From Flavobacterium ovatum (GTDB taxonomy: Bacteria; Bacteroidota; Bacteroidia; Flavobacteriales; Flavobacteriaceae): a stretch of DNA of 64,000 bases. Shown here one piece after another: positions 54,233 through 63,109 of this stretch (its first letter is position 1; each line of letters opens with the position of its first letter). The translations under genes were made by a program, and so were the position numbers. The notes under the pieces were generated by a model, which saw nothing but the letters and a program-made list of their open reading frames with translations, was not told the DNA's origin and did no database searches. The stretch covers positions 2,631,001-2,695,000 of the forward strand of contig NZ_CP160035.1 of NCBI RefSeq assembly GCF_040703125.1, given 5' to 3'.

Positions 54233-56056
54233 TTATTTAAACCCAACTATTTTTGGTTTAGCAAGTTCAAAACTTTGGTAACCAAAATCAGAGGTTTCAA
54301 AAGCATTAGTCTTAAAAATACTATCTCCTTGTAGAGGAATAGTAGGGTAATAAGCTAGTGATAATTGAAAAGAACTAAAAACTAAAAAGTCATTACTTAT
54401 GATAGCTCCAATTCCAATTTTTGAATATATTTTTTTATCAGGAAAATTATTTTTAACATTTCCCAACATTGCAATGGAATAGTTTAAAAACGGATTGAAT
54501 CGAAATCCCCAAATACTTTTAGGAGAATAGGTTTGTGTTTGGAAATTTAAAACCACTTTATCCGTTCCATAAATGGGACTATTGAAACCTTGAATACCAA
54601 ATTCTTCATTAATAGTTAATTGATCTCCTCTTGAGTCTTGTCTATTAATACCTATCAATATGATTGGTTTGATAAACTGCCTTATTTTCCAATCTCCAAT
54701 TTCTAATAAATGGGTAAAATAATTAGCTTGAAATGAGAAAGTAGTTTGTTCTGTTTTAGAATGATTAAAATAAGTACCTAACTCAAAATTAGTACTAATA
54801 TAACCTTGCTTGATGTATTTCCCAATAGAAAATTGTCCTCCTAAATAGGGCCTCCATTGGTTATTTTTATATTGGTATCCTGTAGTTAAACCATATATTT
54901 GACCAATAGGAACGTCTTCAATAATTCCATATTTAAAAATGTATCGGTCTTCAATAAATCGTCTATTATTGATTCCAATCCCTAAAAGCATGAGTTTTTC
55001 GTTATTGTAAAATTCTATAGGGTCGTATTCTAAATTGGGCCTTTCAATATAATTGATGTTCATAAACCGACTAGTAAGAATTAAATTTGTTGTATTATTA
55101 TATAAAGTGTCATTTTTATATAAAGGGAATGCCTTACCTATCCAAAAATCATGAATGCTATTTTTAAAATTTTGCTTATTATACTTTAAATCTAATATTT
55201 GTAAACTATCTACCTTGAATGTTTGATTTAATAATATTCCACCTGCCCATTTTGATAAGGAAGAATAAAAAGGTCGCTCTATTAAAATACTTTTATCGTA
55301 AAAATCATCTAAATTAATATTGTATTTTATAACAGTTTTAATAAAGCTATTTTTAATATTTGGTATAGTATAAGTAAGATCATGAGCGTCTTTTCCGTCT
55401 TGAAAACGATTGGTAAAACGATAGTCAAATTGTTGTCCTGTTCCAAAAAAATTTCTTTCATTTAAGCCTAATGATGCACTATTACTTGAAATCTGAAATT
55501 TTGGAACGGTACTCCAAGAATCTAACACGCGAATATAAACATCTACTGAATCTGATTTTTTTTGGGTCAGTTTTTCAGTAATAGTTACACGACTCACAAA
55601 TCGTTGTGCTCTTATTAGACGTTCTGTTTCTCTAGTGACCAGATCATTGTAGGGCAAGTTTTTTTTGAACAACAATATATTTTGTATCGCTATTTTTTTT
55701 GATTTTAGATGCAACCAATTTCCGGTTCTTTCTTCCCAGTTTTTTGGTTTTCGCAAAGTATCACTATCTGAATAACCAAAAGGATCCAAAGTTACAATGT
55801 TGATATTCCTGATTATTTTACCATTATAGGATTTATGCGTTTTTTGCTTTACACTTTTTATGGTATTGTGTTTGGTATTAATGGGTTGAAAAATAAGCTT
55901 ATGAACTAATTTGGTAAACTTATTTTTTTTTGAATAGGTTTGGATTTTTATATATACCGCACTACTATCCTGTTCCGTTTTCTTTTTTTGTGAAAAAGTA
56001 ACGAAGAATGTCAATGATAGCAGTAGTGATAATATGACTTTTTGTATTTGGAGCAT
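54233..56056 (-). CDS. BamA/TamA-like outer-membrane protein with POTRA-like domain
   Basis: This 607-residue protein has signal MLQIQKVILSLLLSLTFFVTFS. One or two POTRA-like repeats follow (about 80-180: IRNINIVTLDPFG, LIRAQRFVSRVTITEKL, DSVDVYIRVLDSWSTVP), then a beta-barrel region (about 190-607). The barrel starts with SLGLNERNFFGTGQQFDYRF, the usual entry of Omp85-type barrels, and has the 'QGFNSPIYGTDKVVLNFQTQ' strand pair. The last residue is not the usual aromatic (ends VGFK, with Phe next to last). It may assemble or export lipids or proteins; the client is unknown. It is 82 nt after mscS. Confidence 0.75.
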   Translation of the reverse strand: MLQIQKVILSLLLSLTFFVTFSQKKKTEQDSSAVYIKIQTYSKKNKFTKLVHKLIFQPINTKHNTIKSVKQKTHKSYNGKIIRNINIVTLDPFGYSDSDTLRKPKNWEERTGNWLHLKSKKIAIQNILLFKKNLPYNDLVTRETERLIRAQRFVSRVTITEKLTQKKSDSVDVYIRVLDSWSTVPKFQISSNSASLGLNERNFFGTGQQFDYRFTNRFQDGKDAHDLTYTIPNIKNSFIKTVIKYNINLDDFYDKSILIERPFYSSLSKWAGGILLNQTFKVDSLQILDLKYNKQNFKNSIHDFWIGKAFPLYKNDTLYNNTTNLILTSRFMNINYIERPNLEYDPIEFYNNEKLMLLGIGINNRRFIEDRYIFKYGIIEDVPIGQIYGLTTGYQYKNNQWRPYLGGQFSIGKYIKQGYISTNFELGTYFNHSKTEQTTFSFQANYFTHLLEIGDWKIRQFIKPIILIGINRQDSRGDQLTINEEFGIQGFNSPIYGTDKVVLNFQTQTYSPKSIWGFRFNPFLNYSIAMLGNVKNNFPDKKIYSKIGIGAIISNDFLVFSSFQLSLAYYPTIPLQGDSIFKTNAFETSDFGYQSFELAKPKIVGFK

Positions 56057-56137
56057 TGAAGTGGGATTAATACATAAAAATCTAATCGGTTGTTATTGTT
56101 TGTTTTAAAATACAATAAATTCTTTCTATATTAATTT

Positions 56138-56671
56138 TCAATCCACAAACTCTTTATCTTCAAAATGATTTTTCATAATCGAAATACCCTTTTGAAAAAC
56201 TAAGTTATTTGGGTAAACGACCACTTCCCCCTCTTTTGTTATTAATGAAATATGAAAAGCAGTAATATCCTCAATCTCACCAACAATTGGGAAATCCTTA
56301 TCATGTATTTTTATGACATCTCCAATTTTAAATGGAAATGAAAAAAACAAAATAATACCCGATGTAATATTACTCAATATGGACCATTGTGCCACCATAG
56401 CTACTCCTACAACTGTTGTTATAGACGATATAGCAATAATAATATCTTTGGCTTGAACTCCCCAAATTAATGTTAATGCAATTAGAACCATTGAGTTAAT
56501 TAATAAATGGAGATACTTAATGACTAAGTTTGTTCTGTGTTCAATAATATGTGTTGATTTGGCAAATTTTCGAACAACATTCGATACTACGATTCGCAAT
56601 ACAATCATAATAAGCAGCACAACTCCAGTTGAAAGTGTCTCTTTAGTAAAGTTATCTAGAAATACCATCAT
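56138..56671 (-). CDS. Small mechanosensitive (MscS-family) channel
   Basis: This 177-residue inner-membrane protein has TM segments at about 15-32, 55-70 and 75-100, then the MscS beta domain (FSFPFKIGDVIKIHD, GEIEDITAFHISLITKEGEVVVYPNN). The pore-lining TM3 is TTVVGVAMVAQWSILSN followed by ITSGIILF. It lacks the alpha/beta C-terminal cage of E. coli MscS, so it belongs to the short variants. It opens on membrane tension to release solutes. It lies 6 nt after maf in the same direction. Confidence 0.9.
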   Translation of the reverse strand: MMVFLDNFTKETLSTGVVLLIMIVLRIVVSNVVRKFAKSTHIIEHRTNLVIKYLHLLINSMVLIALTLIWGVQAKDIIIAISSITTVVGVAMVAQWSILSNITSGIILFFSFPFKIGDVIKIHDKDFPIVGEIEDITAFHISLITKEGEVVVYPNNLVFQKGISIMKNHFEDKEFVD

Positions 56672-56677
56672 TTATTT

Positions 56678-57262
56678 TTACTCTAAGTTACTTAAATATT
56701 TGTAAACTTTATCCACGGGCATTCCCATAACATTGGCGTAAGAACCTTCAATTTTTGAAACTCCAATAAAACCAATCCATTCTTGAATTCCATAAGAACC
56801 TGCTTTGTCAAAAGGTTTATAATTTTCAATATAATAATGAATGGCTTCGTCACTCAATTCATTGAAAGTAACTTTGGTTGTTTCGCAAATCAAATCGGTT
56901 TTGGAATTGGTCTTAAAACAAACGGAAGTAATCACTTCGTGTGTGTTATTGGATAAGGATTTTAAGATTCGAAAAGCATCTTCTTTATCTTTTGGTTTCC
57001 CCAATGCTTGGTTGTTATGCCAAACGATTGTGTCACTAGTTACTAAAATTTCGTGATCTAAAAGTGTTCCGTCAAAAGCTGCGGCTTTCAATTCTGCCAA
57101 ATAATTGGTGATTTCTCCAGCCTTCAACTCTGGCGGGAAAATTTCTTCTACTTCTTTCAGTCGAATTTCGAAATCCAATTCTAAATCTTTGAAAAATTGT
57201 TGCCTTCTAGGCGAACCTGAAGCTAGGATTAATTTGTATTTCTGCAGTTTAGTATTAAACAT
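56678..57262 (-). CDS. maf: Maf-family nucleotide pyrophosphatase
   Basis: This 194-residue house-cleaning NTP pyrophosphatase acts on dTTP/UTP-like or modified nucleotides and affects septum formation. Signature LASGSPRRQQ (about 13-22), a conserved Glu in EVEEIFP, the SDTIVWHNN metal site (about 75-83) and the C-terminal DKAGSYGIQEW. It overlaps the prenyltransferase gene by 8 nt, which indicates coupling. Confidence 0.95.
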   Translation of the reverse strand: MFNTKLQKYKLILASGSPRRQQFFKDLELDFEIRLKEVEEIFPPELKAGEITNYLAELKAAAFDGTLLDHEILVTSDTIVWHNNQALGKPKDKEDAFRILKSLSNNTHEVITSVCFKTNSKTDLICETTKVTFNELSDEAIHYYIENYKPFDKAGSYGIQEWIGFIGVSKIEGSYANVMGMPVDKVYKYLSNLE

Positions 57263-58181
57263 TGTATATGATATTTAGGGTAAGAATAAGAATAGAGAAT
57301 ATCCCGAAAAACAGAATTCCCTTTAGCAATGTACTCAAATAATGAAACTCTTTTTGAGTTTTGGCCGTTGTGATTTTGACTGTGAAAAGTAATAATGGAG
57401 CCAGAATAAAAACTAAAGAATACAAGATAGTTGGAAACAAACTGTATGTCAATAAATAGTTTTTAATGTAAAAAAAGAGAGCAATAATGGGAATAATACT
57501 CAATATAAATACAACAATAGTTGTTCTTTTTACCCCAAAAATTATAGGTAGGGTTTTCATTCCTTGATTATAATCGCCATTAATATCTTCCATGTCTTTG
57601 ACTATTTCTCGGATAAAATTAATCATAAAGGCAAAAACCGCATAATCCAAAAGAACCGAGAATAAACTTCCCATAATTTGTTGGTTCTCTATTATGATCA
57701 TTGGATATAGATCGAATACTCCAACAATCAAAACACTTACTGAAAGCAACAAGGCTATTACAAAATTACCTATGACAGCAATTTGTTTCAAACTAGTGGC
57801 ATACATATATAATGTCGCTGCAATGATGATAAAAAGTCCTGCGAAATTGGGTTTTCCAATTAGATTAGCAAGATAAAAACCAATTGCTACACCCGTACAA
57901 TTGAGTCCTATATATATATTGTATGCAGTTGTTTCCCTAATTTTAGTTCCTACAATAAGATTTTGAGGTTTGTTTTCAGAGTCAGTTTCTTGATCCAAAA
58001 TATTATTGATGACATAACCCGCCCCCGCTATTAAAATGGTACTCAACACCAAAAGTGCATATTGCCAGTCATTCAATGCCAACGGAATATTTTGTAATTT
58101 CAAAAATCCATATCGAAAAAGCAATTGCATAAAAGCAAGCATCAACAAGTTTTGGTAACGTATTAGTTTTAGGAAACTCAT
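57255..58181 (-). CDS. UbiA-superfamily prenyltransferase
   Basis: This 308-residue protein has about eight TM helices. The two Asp-rich motifs are NNILDQETDSENKP (first, NxxxD-type) and KDMEDINGDYNQG (second), which bind the prenyl diphosphate via Mg2+. Members attach polyprenyl groups to quinones, haem or glycerol phosphate; the acceptor cannot be told. It resembles the geranylgeranylglycerol-phosphate-synthase-like group common in Bacteroidetes. It shares an operon with maf and KdsC-like genes. Confidence 0.88.
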   Translation of the reverse strand: MSFLKLIRYQNLLMLAFMQLLFRYGFLKLQNIPLALNDWQYALLVLSTILIAGAGYVINNILDQETDSENKPQNLIVGTKIRETTAYNIYIGLNCTGVAIGFYLANLIGKPNFAGLFIIIAATLYMYATSLKQIAVIGNFVIALLLSVSVLIVGVFDLYPMIIIENQQIMGSLFSVLLDYAVFAFMINFIREIVKDMEDINGDYNQGMKTLPIIFGVKRTTIVVFILSIIPIIALFFYIKNYLLTYSLFPTILYSLVFILAPLLLFTVKITTAKTQKEFHYLSTLLKGILFFGIFSILILTLNIIYNV

Positions 58182-58257
58182 GTATTTAATCTTTTCAATT
58201 AATTAGTTATATAATGCAAAAATTAACCGCTTAAGCAGTTAAACTATTATTAAACTT

Positions 58258-58785
58258 TTAATTGTTAGTACCTTCAAAATATTCCATCCACTTTCCTTGT
58301 ACTTTCATCACTTGTTCGATCACTTCTCTAACGGCACCTTTTCCTCCATTTTTATGTGAAATGTATTTTGAAATCATTTTGATTTCTGGACTAGCATCTT
58401 GTGGACAAGTAGGTAATCCGACCAATTTCATCACATGATAATCAGGAATATCGTCACCCATATACAATACTTGTTCTGGTTTGATCGAATAGAGTTCGGT
58501 GTATTCTTCAAAAGTTTCTACTTTATCAGGTGCTCCCAAATGAATATCTGTAATTCCTAAATTGCGCAAACGAACACGCACTCCTTCATTTTTTCCACCA
58601 GAAATAATACAAACATTATAACCACTTTCAATAGCGGCTTTCATCGCATAACCATCTTTGATGTTCATAGTACGAAGCATTTCGCCATCGTTTGCAATAA
58701 AAACAGAACCATCAGTCAGTACACCATCTACATCAAAAATAAAAGTTGTGATGTCATTCATTATTTCCTTATAACTTTTTGCCAT
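58258..58785 (-). CDS. KdsC-like HAD phosphatase (KDO 8-P phosphatase)
   Basis: This 175-residue HAD-superfamily, C0-type phosphatase has motif I FIFDVDGVLTDGSV (about 12-25; nucleophile Asp, acid Asp two later), motif II ISGGKN, and motif III/IV MGDDIPDYHVM. It probably hydrolyses KDO 8-phosphate in LPS inner-core synthesis. Related N-acylneuraminate-9-phosphate or YrbI-type functions are possible. It overlaps the DUF2520 gene by 17 nt. Confidence 0.9.
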   Translation of the reverse strand: MAKSYKEIMNDITTFIFDVDGVLTDGSVFIANDGEMLRTMNIKDGYAMKAAIESGYNVCIISGGKNEGVRVRLRNLGITDIHLGAPDKVETFEEYTELYSIKPEQVLYMGDDIPDYHVMKLVGLPTCPQDASPEIKMISKYISHKNGGKGAVREVIEQVMKVQGKWMEYFEGTNN

Positions 58786-59542
58786 TATTTTGTATTGATT
58801 GGGTTAAGATTTTATATAAATTTAATTGGTTTTCATTAGTCAAAAATTGCTCGTGTGTCGCAATAGTTTTCTGATCGTTTCTAATTGCTGGTCCCGTTTG
58901 TGCTTGTTCGGGCGAAATTGTTGTGATTTTTTGAACAGTTTCTAGGATCAAAGGTTGTAATATTTCAAACGGAATTTGATTGTCGGCGCAAATTTCTGCT
59001 CCGATTTTGAATAAATGATTCGTGAAATTATTCACAAATACTGCTGCCACATGTAAGGCTTTGCGTTGTTGTGATTGTATGGGATAGATTTTGTTCGAAA
59101 TAGCAGTCGCTACTTTTTCCATCATCTTATAATCATCTTCATTTTCAGATTCCAAGCAAATAGGAATAGTCTTAAAAGCGACTTTTTTATTTTTGGTAAA
59201 AGACTGTAATGGATAAAAAACACCTTTTCGGTTTTTTGAATCTAAAGTTTGCAAATCCATTGCACCAGACGTATGTACCACCAATCTATTTGTAAAAGGC
59301 AATTGTGAAGCTACTTCACCAATCGCATCATCAGAAACAGCAATGATATACAAATCTGCTTCTTTCAATTGACTCCAATCTGAAACTATTTTATCAGAGT
59401 GGAGTAGGTGAGTTAGTCCTTCTTTTTGTCGGGCAAAAACTTGAACCAACTCAATAGGTCTTCCTGACTTTTCAGTCTCTTGAAACGCAACAATAAGATG
59501 TTGTGCTAGATTTCCCGATCCAATGAGTATTACTTTTACCAT
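58769..59542 (-). CDS. Rossmann-fold DUF2520 protein
   Basis: This 257-residue protein has an NAD(P)-binding opening, VKVILIGSGNLAQHLIVAF (GxGNxA), followed by IIAVSDDAI and VVHTSGAM. The C-terminal DUF2520 helical domain includes ALHVAAVFVNNFTNHLF and TGPAIRNDQKTI, similar to ketopantoate/6-phosphogluconate-type dehydrogenases. The substrate is unknown. The ATG at 59542 follows promoter-like boxes within 20 nt, so the leader is very short. It is first in the run DUF2520-kdsC-ubiA-maf-mscS-barrel protein. Confidence 0.9.
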   Translation of the reverse strand: MVKVILIGSGNLAQHLIVAFQETEKSGRPIELVQVFARQKEGLTHLLHSDKIVSDWSQLKEADLYIIAVSDDAIGEVASQLPFTNRLVVHTSGAMDLQTLDSKNRKGVFYPLQSFTKNKKVAFKTIPICLESENEDDYKMMEKVATAISNKIYPIQSQQRKALHVAAVFVNNFTNHLFKIGAEICADNQIPFEILQPLILETVQKITTISPEQAQTGPAIRNDQKTIATHEQFLTNENQLNLYKILTQSIQNNGKKL

Positions 59543-59546
59543 GCCG

Positions 59547-59563
59547 CAAAATTAGCAAAAATA
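59547..59563 (-). promoter_or_regulatory. Two overlapping -7-like boxes just upstream of DUF2520 gene
   Basis: The minus strand has TATTTTTG (59563-59556) and TAATTTTG (59554-59547), both fitting TAnnTTTG. The second would start transcription at or next to the ATG, giving a nearly leaderless mRNA. A TTG lies 16 nt further upstream (59573-59571). Confidence 0.5.
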
Positions 59564-59714
59564 ATTGAAGCAAGCCCAGATAGAAGGATAGGATAATTAC
59601 TAAAAACGCAACTATAGAATAGGAGTGAACCATTATAAATGGAGTAAAACGACTCGGAATCAAATTTGTGAATATCTATTTGTATGAAATAGGGATTTTC
59701 TTTTCTTTAAAATC

Positions 59715-59722
59715 TATCTTTG
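59715..59722 (+). promoter_or_regulatory. -7 promoter box of the DUF4494 gene
   Basis: TATCTTTG followed by G matches TAnnTTTG, 21 nt before the ATG at 59744. It overlaps the longer frame starting at a TTG (59720), which supports the shorter protein. Confidence 0.6.
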
Positions 59723-59743
59723 GCATCCTTAAAAAAAAATATT

Positions 59744-60298
59744 ATGAGTACAACTTGGTTCGAATGCAAAGTAAAATATAGAAAAATTGATGAAAATGGT
59801 GGACAAAAAGTAACTACTGAACCTTATTTGGTAGATGCTTTGTCTTATACAGAAGCAGAACGCCGTATCAATGAAGAGATGGCGGCTTATATTAGTGAAG
59901 AGTTTAAAATCACCAATATTAAAGTAGCCAACTACGCCGAAATTCATCCTTTTGAAAATACTGATCGTTGGTTTAAATCCAAAATTTCTTTAATCGCTTA
60001 TGATGAAGAAAGTGGAAAAGAGCGCAAAACAAACATGTACTTTTTGGTACAAGCCAATGATGTGAAAGAAGCCTATGATAATACCGTTCATGTGATGAAT
60101 AACACCATGGGCGAGTACAATATCCCCGCTATTTCGGAATCACCTATTATGGACGTGTTTCCTTATTTCAGTGGAGAAGATAGTGATCTAGAAAAGATAG
60201 AAAAATTCAATACTCTAAAAGCTTCAAAGCCTGTAGTAGAGGAGGAGAAGATCGACTCAATGGAATTTGAAACAGAATTATCCGAACTAGAAGCGTAA
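59744..60298 (+). CDS. DUF4494 family protein
   Basis: This 184-residue cytoplasmic Bacteroidetes protein has MSTTWFECKVKYRKIDENG, KVTTEPYLVDALSYTEAE, a tandem-like second strand set (FKSKISLIAYDEESGKERK, YFLVQANDVKEAYDNT), and the C-terminal ISESPIMDVFPYF plus an acidic tail. The family has no known function; the two similar beta-alpha halves suggest a duplicated small domain. The start at 59744 is chosen over a TTG at 59720 because of the promoter box. It is monocistronic with its own terminator. Confidence 0.88.
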   Translation: MSTTWFECKVKYRKIDENGGQKVTTEPYLVDALSYTEAERRINEEMAAYISEEFKITNIKVANYAEIHPFENTDRWFKSKISLIAYDEESGKERKTNMYFLVQANDVKEAYDNTVHVMNNTMGEYNIPAISESPIMDVFPYFSGEDSDLEKIEKFNTLKASKPVVEEEKIDSMEFETELSELEA

Positions 60299-60351
60299 CT
60301 ATAGGATTGAAGTTTTACTACTGCCATCTCTAGTATTACCCTACAATTGAC

Positions 60352-60388
60352 GACTAAATAAGCACAGTGAGAACTGTGCTTATTTAGT
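60352..60388 (+). terminator. Terminator after the DUF4494 gene
   Basis: ACTAAATAAGCACAGT pairs with ACTGTGCTTATTTAGT around a 4-nt loop, followed by TT. It lies 54 nt past the stop. Confidence 0.8.
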
Positions 60389-60429
60389 TTACACCAGTTT
60401 GCAAAAACAGTAAAACCGCCTATTTATTT

Positions 60430-60560
60430 ACAATTCTCAATAACAAATAATCACAACTAGTAGTAGAGATCTACATCGCAAACGGTATTTTTTTTAGGTA
60501 TAATAACCGCAACGTTCTGTCCCTATATAAGCTTCTCTGCAAAGGTGCTTGACTAGCTTG
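60430..60560 (+). repeat. Degenerate copy of the A/B palindromic repeat
   Basis: AATAATCACAACTAGTAGTAG...GCAAACGGTATTTTTTT follows the A-type copies at 61927, 62902 and 63260. It then continues with GGTGCTTGACTAGCTTGAG, which resembles a B-type arm. Many bases have changed, so it is older than the other copies. Confidence 0.5.
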
Positions 60561-60739
60561 AGCCACTTTCAGCGAGACCAACTAGATGTTTTTGAATCTA
60601 TAGGACTTAATCAGCAGTTGTAATGAATACTTTAGGTAACTTATTACCTTTGCACTCGAAAGGAATCGTACAATAGTGAATGAACCCAATTTTGATTGTT
60701 GTTTCTTATTTGGAGCAGTATGTTAGGCATTTTTAGGAA

Positions 60740-60825
60740 AGTATGTTCCCGCTTTTCGTTACAATCTTGTGGGGGCATAAATGCCAGCCCCCACAAGGAT
60801 TTTCACTGCAATCGGGGCTAAAGAG
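60740..60825 (+). repeat. Possible genus-level repeat with a perfect 11-bp hairpin
   Basis: CTTGTGGGGGC (60766-60776) pairs with GCCCCCACAAG (60787-60797), flanked by TTCCCGCTTTTCGTTACAAT and GGATTTTCACTGCAATCGGG. Sequence of this kind is recalled as a recurrent intergenic element in Flavobacterium; only one copy lies in the window, so the call is tentative. Confidence 0.4.
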
Positions 60826-61019
60826 ACCGATTTTTCTCTTATTTACAAACCATTCTAAAACCCAAAAAAAGCACAACTTTCGATCTGCTTTTTGGTGTTA
60901 AATCAGAATTTTTCGTTTCTAATCCCGAACCACAAGTAAAGATTCGGAAGATAGCGTGGTTCTGTCCTTTAATTGGTATAAATCCTTTTTTTATGTTTTC
61001 TAATTTTTGATTAGCACTG

Positions 61020-61880
61020 TTACTTTAAGCTTTTTATAATCGCCATAACATCTTCCTCTCCAAAACCTTCGTTTTCAGCCTTACTATAACTGTCGAGTAA
61101 TGGTTGTGCTAATGGAGAATCTAAGCCTGCATCATTGGCCAGTTTTAAATCTTTAACAAGATGCTTAAGAGCAAATGCCGCTGGAAAAGAATCACTTAAT
61201 ATGGCAGTCGATTTAATCTTTGTAATGCCATTGGCACAAGCACCTTCGTTTACTATTGATAGCATATCATCTTTACTTACTCCATTGTTTTCTGCAAATA
61301 ATACAGTTTCTGCCAATCCCTGAAGATTAAGACCAAGGAGGTAATTGATAGCTAATTTAGCCGAGCTGGCTACTCCAGCGATACCCACATAAATCGAAAT
61401 TTTACCCAGTACATCAAAAACTGGTTTTACATGTGTATACGTTTCTGGTTTTCCTCCAACTATGATTACTAATGTCCCATCTTGTGCTGGTTTCACACTT
61501 CCAGAAACGGGTGCATCAATAAAACCTATTTGCTGTTCATTGCAAAGCATTGCCAAATAACGGGAAGTATCAGGTGCAACCGTACTCATGTTGATAATTG
61601 TTTTTCCAGCAAAGCTTTTTGACAACAAACCGCTAGTCTTATCTTCAAATATTTCCTTTACGGCTTCATCATTGGACAACATCGTCACAACCACATCGCA
61701 ATGTTCTATAAGTTCCTGCGGACTACTCGCCGAAGTTGCACCAACCTCGATTAGCGGTGTTTCTTTGTCTTTGGATCGATTGAATACGGCCACCTTAAAA
61801 CCCGCTTCCAATAAATTGCGTACCATTGGATTTCCCATGTTTCCTAGACCAATCCAACCTAATTTTAAATTTGTATTCAT
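61020..61880 (-). CDS. NAD(P)-dependent beta-hydroxyacid dehydrogenase family protein
   Basis: This 286-residue oxidoreductase is related to 3-hydroxyisobutyrate and tartronate-semialdehyde reductases. Rossmann motif GWIGLGNMGNPMVRNLL (9-25), substrate-binding APVSGSVKPAQDGTLVIIVGG (about 118-138), and a catalytic Lys in GVASSAKLAINYLLG (about 168-182). An alternative is a succinic semialdehyde/glyoxylate reductase; the substrate is not clear. It stands alone. Its upstream side runs directly into the first A-type repeat at 61927. Confidence 0.9.
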   Translation of the reverse strand: MNTNLKLGWIGLGNMGNPMVRNLLEAGFKVAVFNRSKDKETPLIEVGATSASSPQELIEHCDVVVTMLSNDEAVKEIFEDKTSGLLSKSFAGKTIINMSTVAPDTSRYLAMLCNEQQIGFIDAPVSGSVKPAQDGTLVIIVGGKPETYTHVKPVFDVLGKISIYVGIAGVASSAKLAINYLLGLNLQGLAETVLFAENNGVSKDDMLSIVNEGACANGITKIKSTAILSDSFPAAFALKHLVKDLKLANDAGLDSPLAQPLLDSYSKAENEGFGEEDVMAIIKSLK

Positions 61881-61926
61881 TTTTGTGCTGTTTTGATTTT
61901 TTTAAGCTTCAGTCCTAACAAATATA

Positions 61927-62063
61927 AAACAATTTCTCAATCACAGAAATCATAACTAGTATCAATGAGCCGCGTTGCAAACGCTACGTTTTTTGGTCGT
62001 AAGGTAAATAGGTACTCGACGCAGTCAAGCACCAGGTTGGGGGACAAACGAGCGCTAGTTGGA
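61927..62063 (+). repeat. A-type repeat arm, copy A1
   Basis: About 137 bp. Core CCGCGTTGCAAACGCTACG and ACTCGACGCAGTCAAGC match the reverse complement of the B-type arms. It ends 3 nt before the hepT stop, so hepT is read toward it. No B arm precedes it. Confidence 0.85.
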
Positions 62064-62066
62064 GTG

Positions 62067-62414
62067 TTATTTATTGTCAATTAGATTGTCAATTTCGACT
62101 TTAAGTTTTGGAAGGTGATTGATTAGAATTGACCAAATATTTTCGTCAGAAATATTGTCATAAGCATGAATTACTTGATTTCTAAAACTAATAATCGCCT
62201 TTGCATTTGTAATTTTAATTTCAAAATTTTGATCACGAGTAATAATTCGATTTATTGCTTCACCAATAATTTCTAAATCTCTTTCAACTGCCCTTTTTAA
62301 CATTAGGTTATTGCGATATTTTAAAAAGTCCTTTACTTCATCCGAAAAATAACTATCGATTTCCTCAATAGCCATTTTAACATCAAACAGCCATTTTAAT
62401 ATTCTCTCATCCAT
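62067..62414 (-). CDS. hepT: HepT-family HEPN ribonuclease toxin
   Basis: This 115-residue helical HEPN toxin of type VII MntA/HepT systems is a predicted tRNA-cutting RNase. The Rx4HxY motif is RNQVIHAY (78-85), preceded by RDLEIIGEAINRI. The MntA-type partner would silence it by AMP-ylating the Tyr of this motif. Start ATG 62414 overlaps the mntA stop by 8 nt, so the pair is coupled with antitoxin first. It lies between an A-type and a B-type repeat arm. Confidence 0.93.
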   Translation of the reverse strand: MDERILKWLFDVKMAIEEIDSYFSDEVKDFLKYRNNLMLKRAVERDLEIIGEAINRIITRDQNFEIKITNAKAIISFRNQVIHAYDNISDENIWSILINHLPKLKVEIDNLIDNK

Positions 62415-62706
62415 AAATAAGTTCTTTAGATTTATTTATCGATTTTATAAGAATCGGGTTTTTGAGGGTTTGTTCTTCAACTAAATCTATTTCTCGACCA
62501 AATAGTTTTTTTAAATTTTCTTTTAGATTGATGTAATTTTCAAAGTATTGGGATAATTCAAAAGACTTGAACTTCACTAAAAAATCAATATCACTTTTAT
62601 CATTAAAGTCTGAATTTAATGCCGAGCCAAATAGATACATTTTCTCAACATGGTATGTTGAACAAATGGATCTTAAGCGGTCGATATTTTTTTCAATTAG
62701 TATCAT
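62407..62706 (-). CDS. mntA: MntA-family nucleotidyltransferase antitoxin
   Basis: This 99-residue minimal nucleotidyltransferase has the signature GSALNSDFNDKSDID (GSx10DxD), the site for ATP and two metal ions. It inactivates HepT by AMP-ylation. The ATG at 62706 (MILIEKNIDRLRS) is chosen: an upstream TTG at 62763 would extend into the repeat. The first eight codons plus about 43 nt of leader are copied again at 63042-63109, beyond the next palindrome. Confidence 0.9.
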   Translation of the reverse strand: MILIEKNIDRLRSICSTYHVEKMYLFGSALNSDFNDKSDIDFLVKFKSFELSQYFENYINLKENLKKLFGREIDLVEEQTLKNPILIKSINKSKELIYG

Positions 62707-62749
62707 GTTCAAATTTAGTAAAAAAGTTTCGATACGTATTGCATAATGC

Positions 62750-62880
62750 TTGTAATTTATCAAAAACGCAAACTTCTTTCTCTGGCGCTTGACTGCGTCG
62801 AGTGCTTGCTTTTATTTTGCAAACCAATCGTAGCGTTTGCAACGCGGTTCCTTTACTATAAGACTTTACTAATTACACTC
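62750..62880 (+). repeat. B-type repeat arm, copy B1
   Basis: Starts TGTAATTTATCAAAAACGCAA; cores GCTTGACTGCGTCGAGT and GTAGCGTTTGCAACGCGG. These are exact reverse complements of the A cores. It is followed after a short spacer by A2; B1 to the end of A2 spans 291 bp. B1 lies upstream of mntA and probably supplies its promoter region. Confidence 0.88.
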
Positions 62881-62901
62881 TCATTATAAGTGAGAACAAT
62901 T

Positions 62902-63040
62902 ATAAAACTAATTGCCAATCACAAAAAATCATAAATGGTATTAATGAGCCGCGTTGCAAACACTATGTTTTTTGGTCATAAGGAAATAGGTACTCGACGC
63001 AGTCAAGCACCAGGTTGTGGGACAATCGAGCGCAAGTTGA
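62902..63040 (+). repeat. A-type repeat arm, copy A2
   Basis: Like A1, with GCAAACACTATG in place of GCAAACGCTACG. With B1 it makes an imperfect palindrome (62750-63040) whose outer stem is 17 bp and inner stem up to 18 bp. Confidence 0.88.
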
Positions 63041-63109
63041 GCGATATTTTTTTCAATTAGTATCATGTTAAAATTTAGTAAAAAAGTTTCGACACGTATT
63101 GCATAATAC
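63041..63109 (-). pseudogene. Truncated remnant of the mntA 5' end
   Basis: 68 nt at 63042-63109 match 62682-62749 (mntA leader and first eight codons, including the ATG) with a few mismatches; the rest of the gene is absent. Together with the palindrome on its right, it is a second copy of a unit of about 360 bp that lies at 62682-63040. Confidence 0.8.

Larger units (their letters stand above)
60389..61019. other. Intergenic region with degenerate repeat, orphan promoter and hairpin
   Basis: 630 bp with no gene. It holds a decayed copy of the A-type repeat (60430-60560), a free-standing TACCTTTG -7 box at 60645-60652 with no gene behind it, and a GC-rich hairpin (60766-60797). The part next to 61019 is the 3' flank of the dehydrogenase gene. 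Confidence 0.5.
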
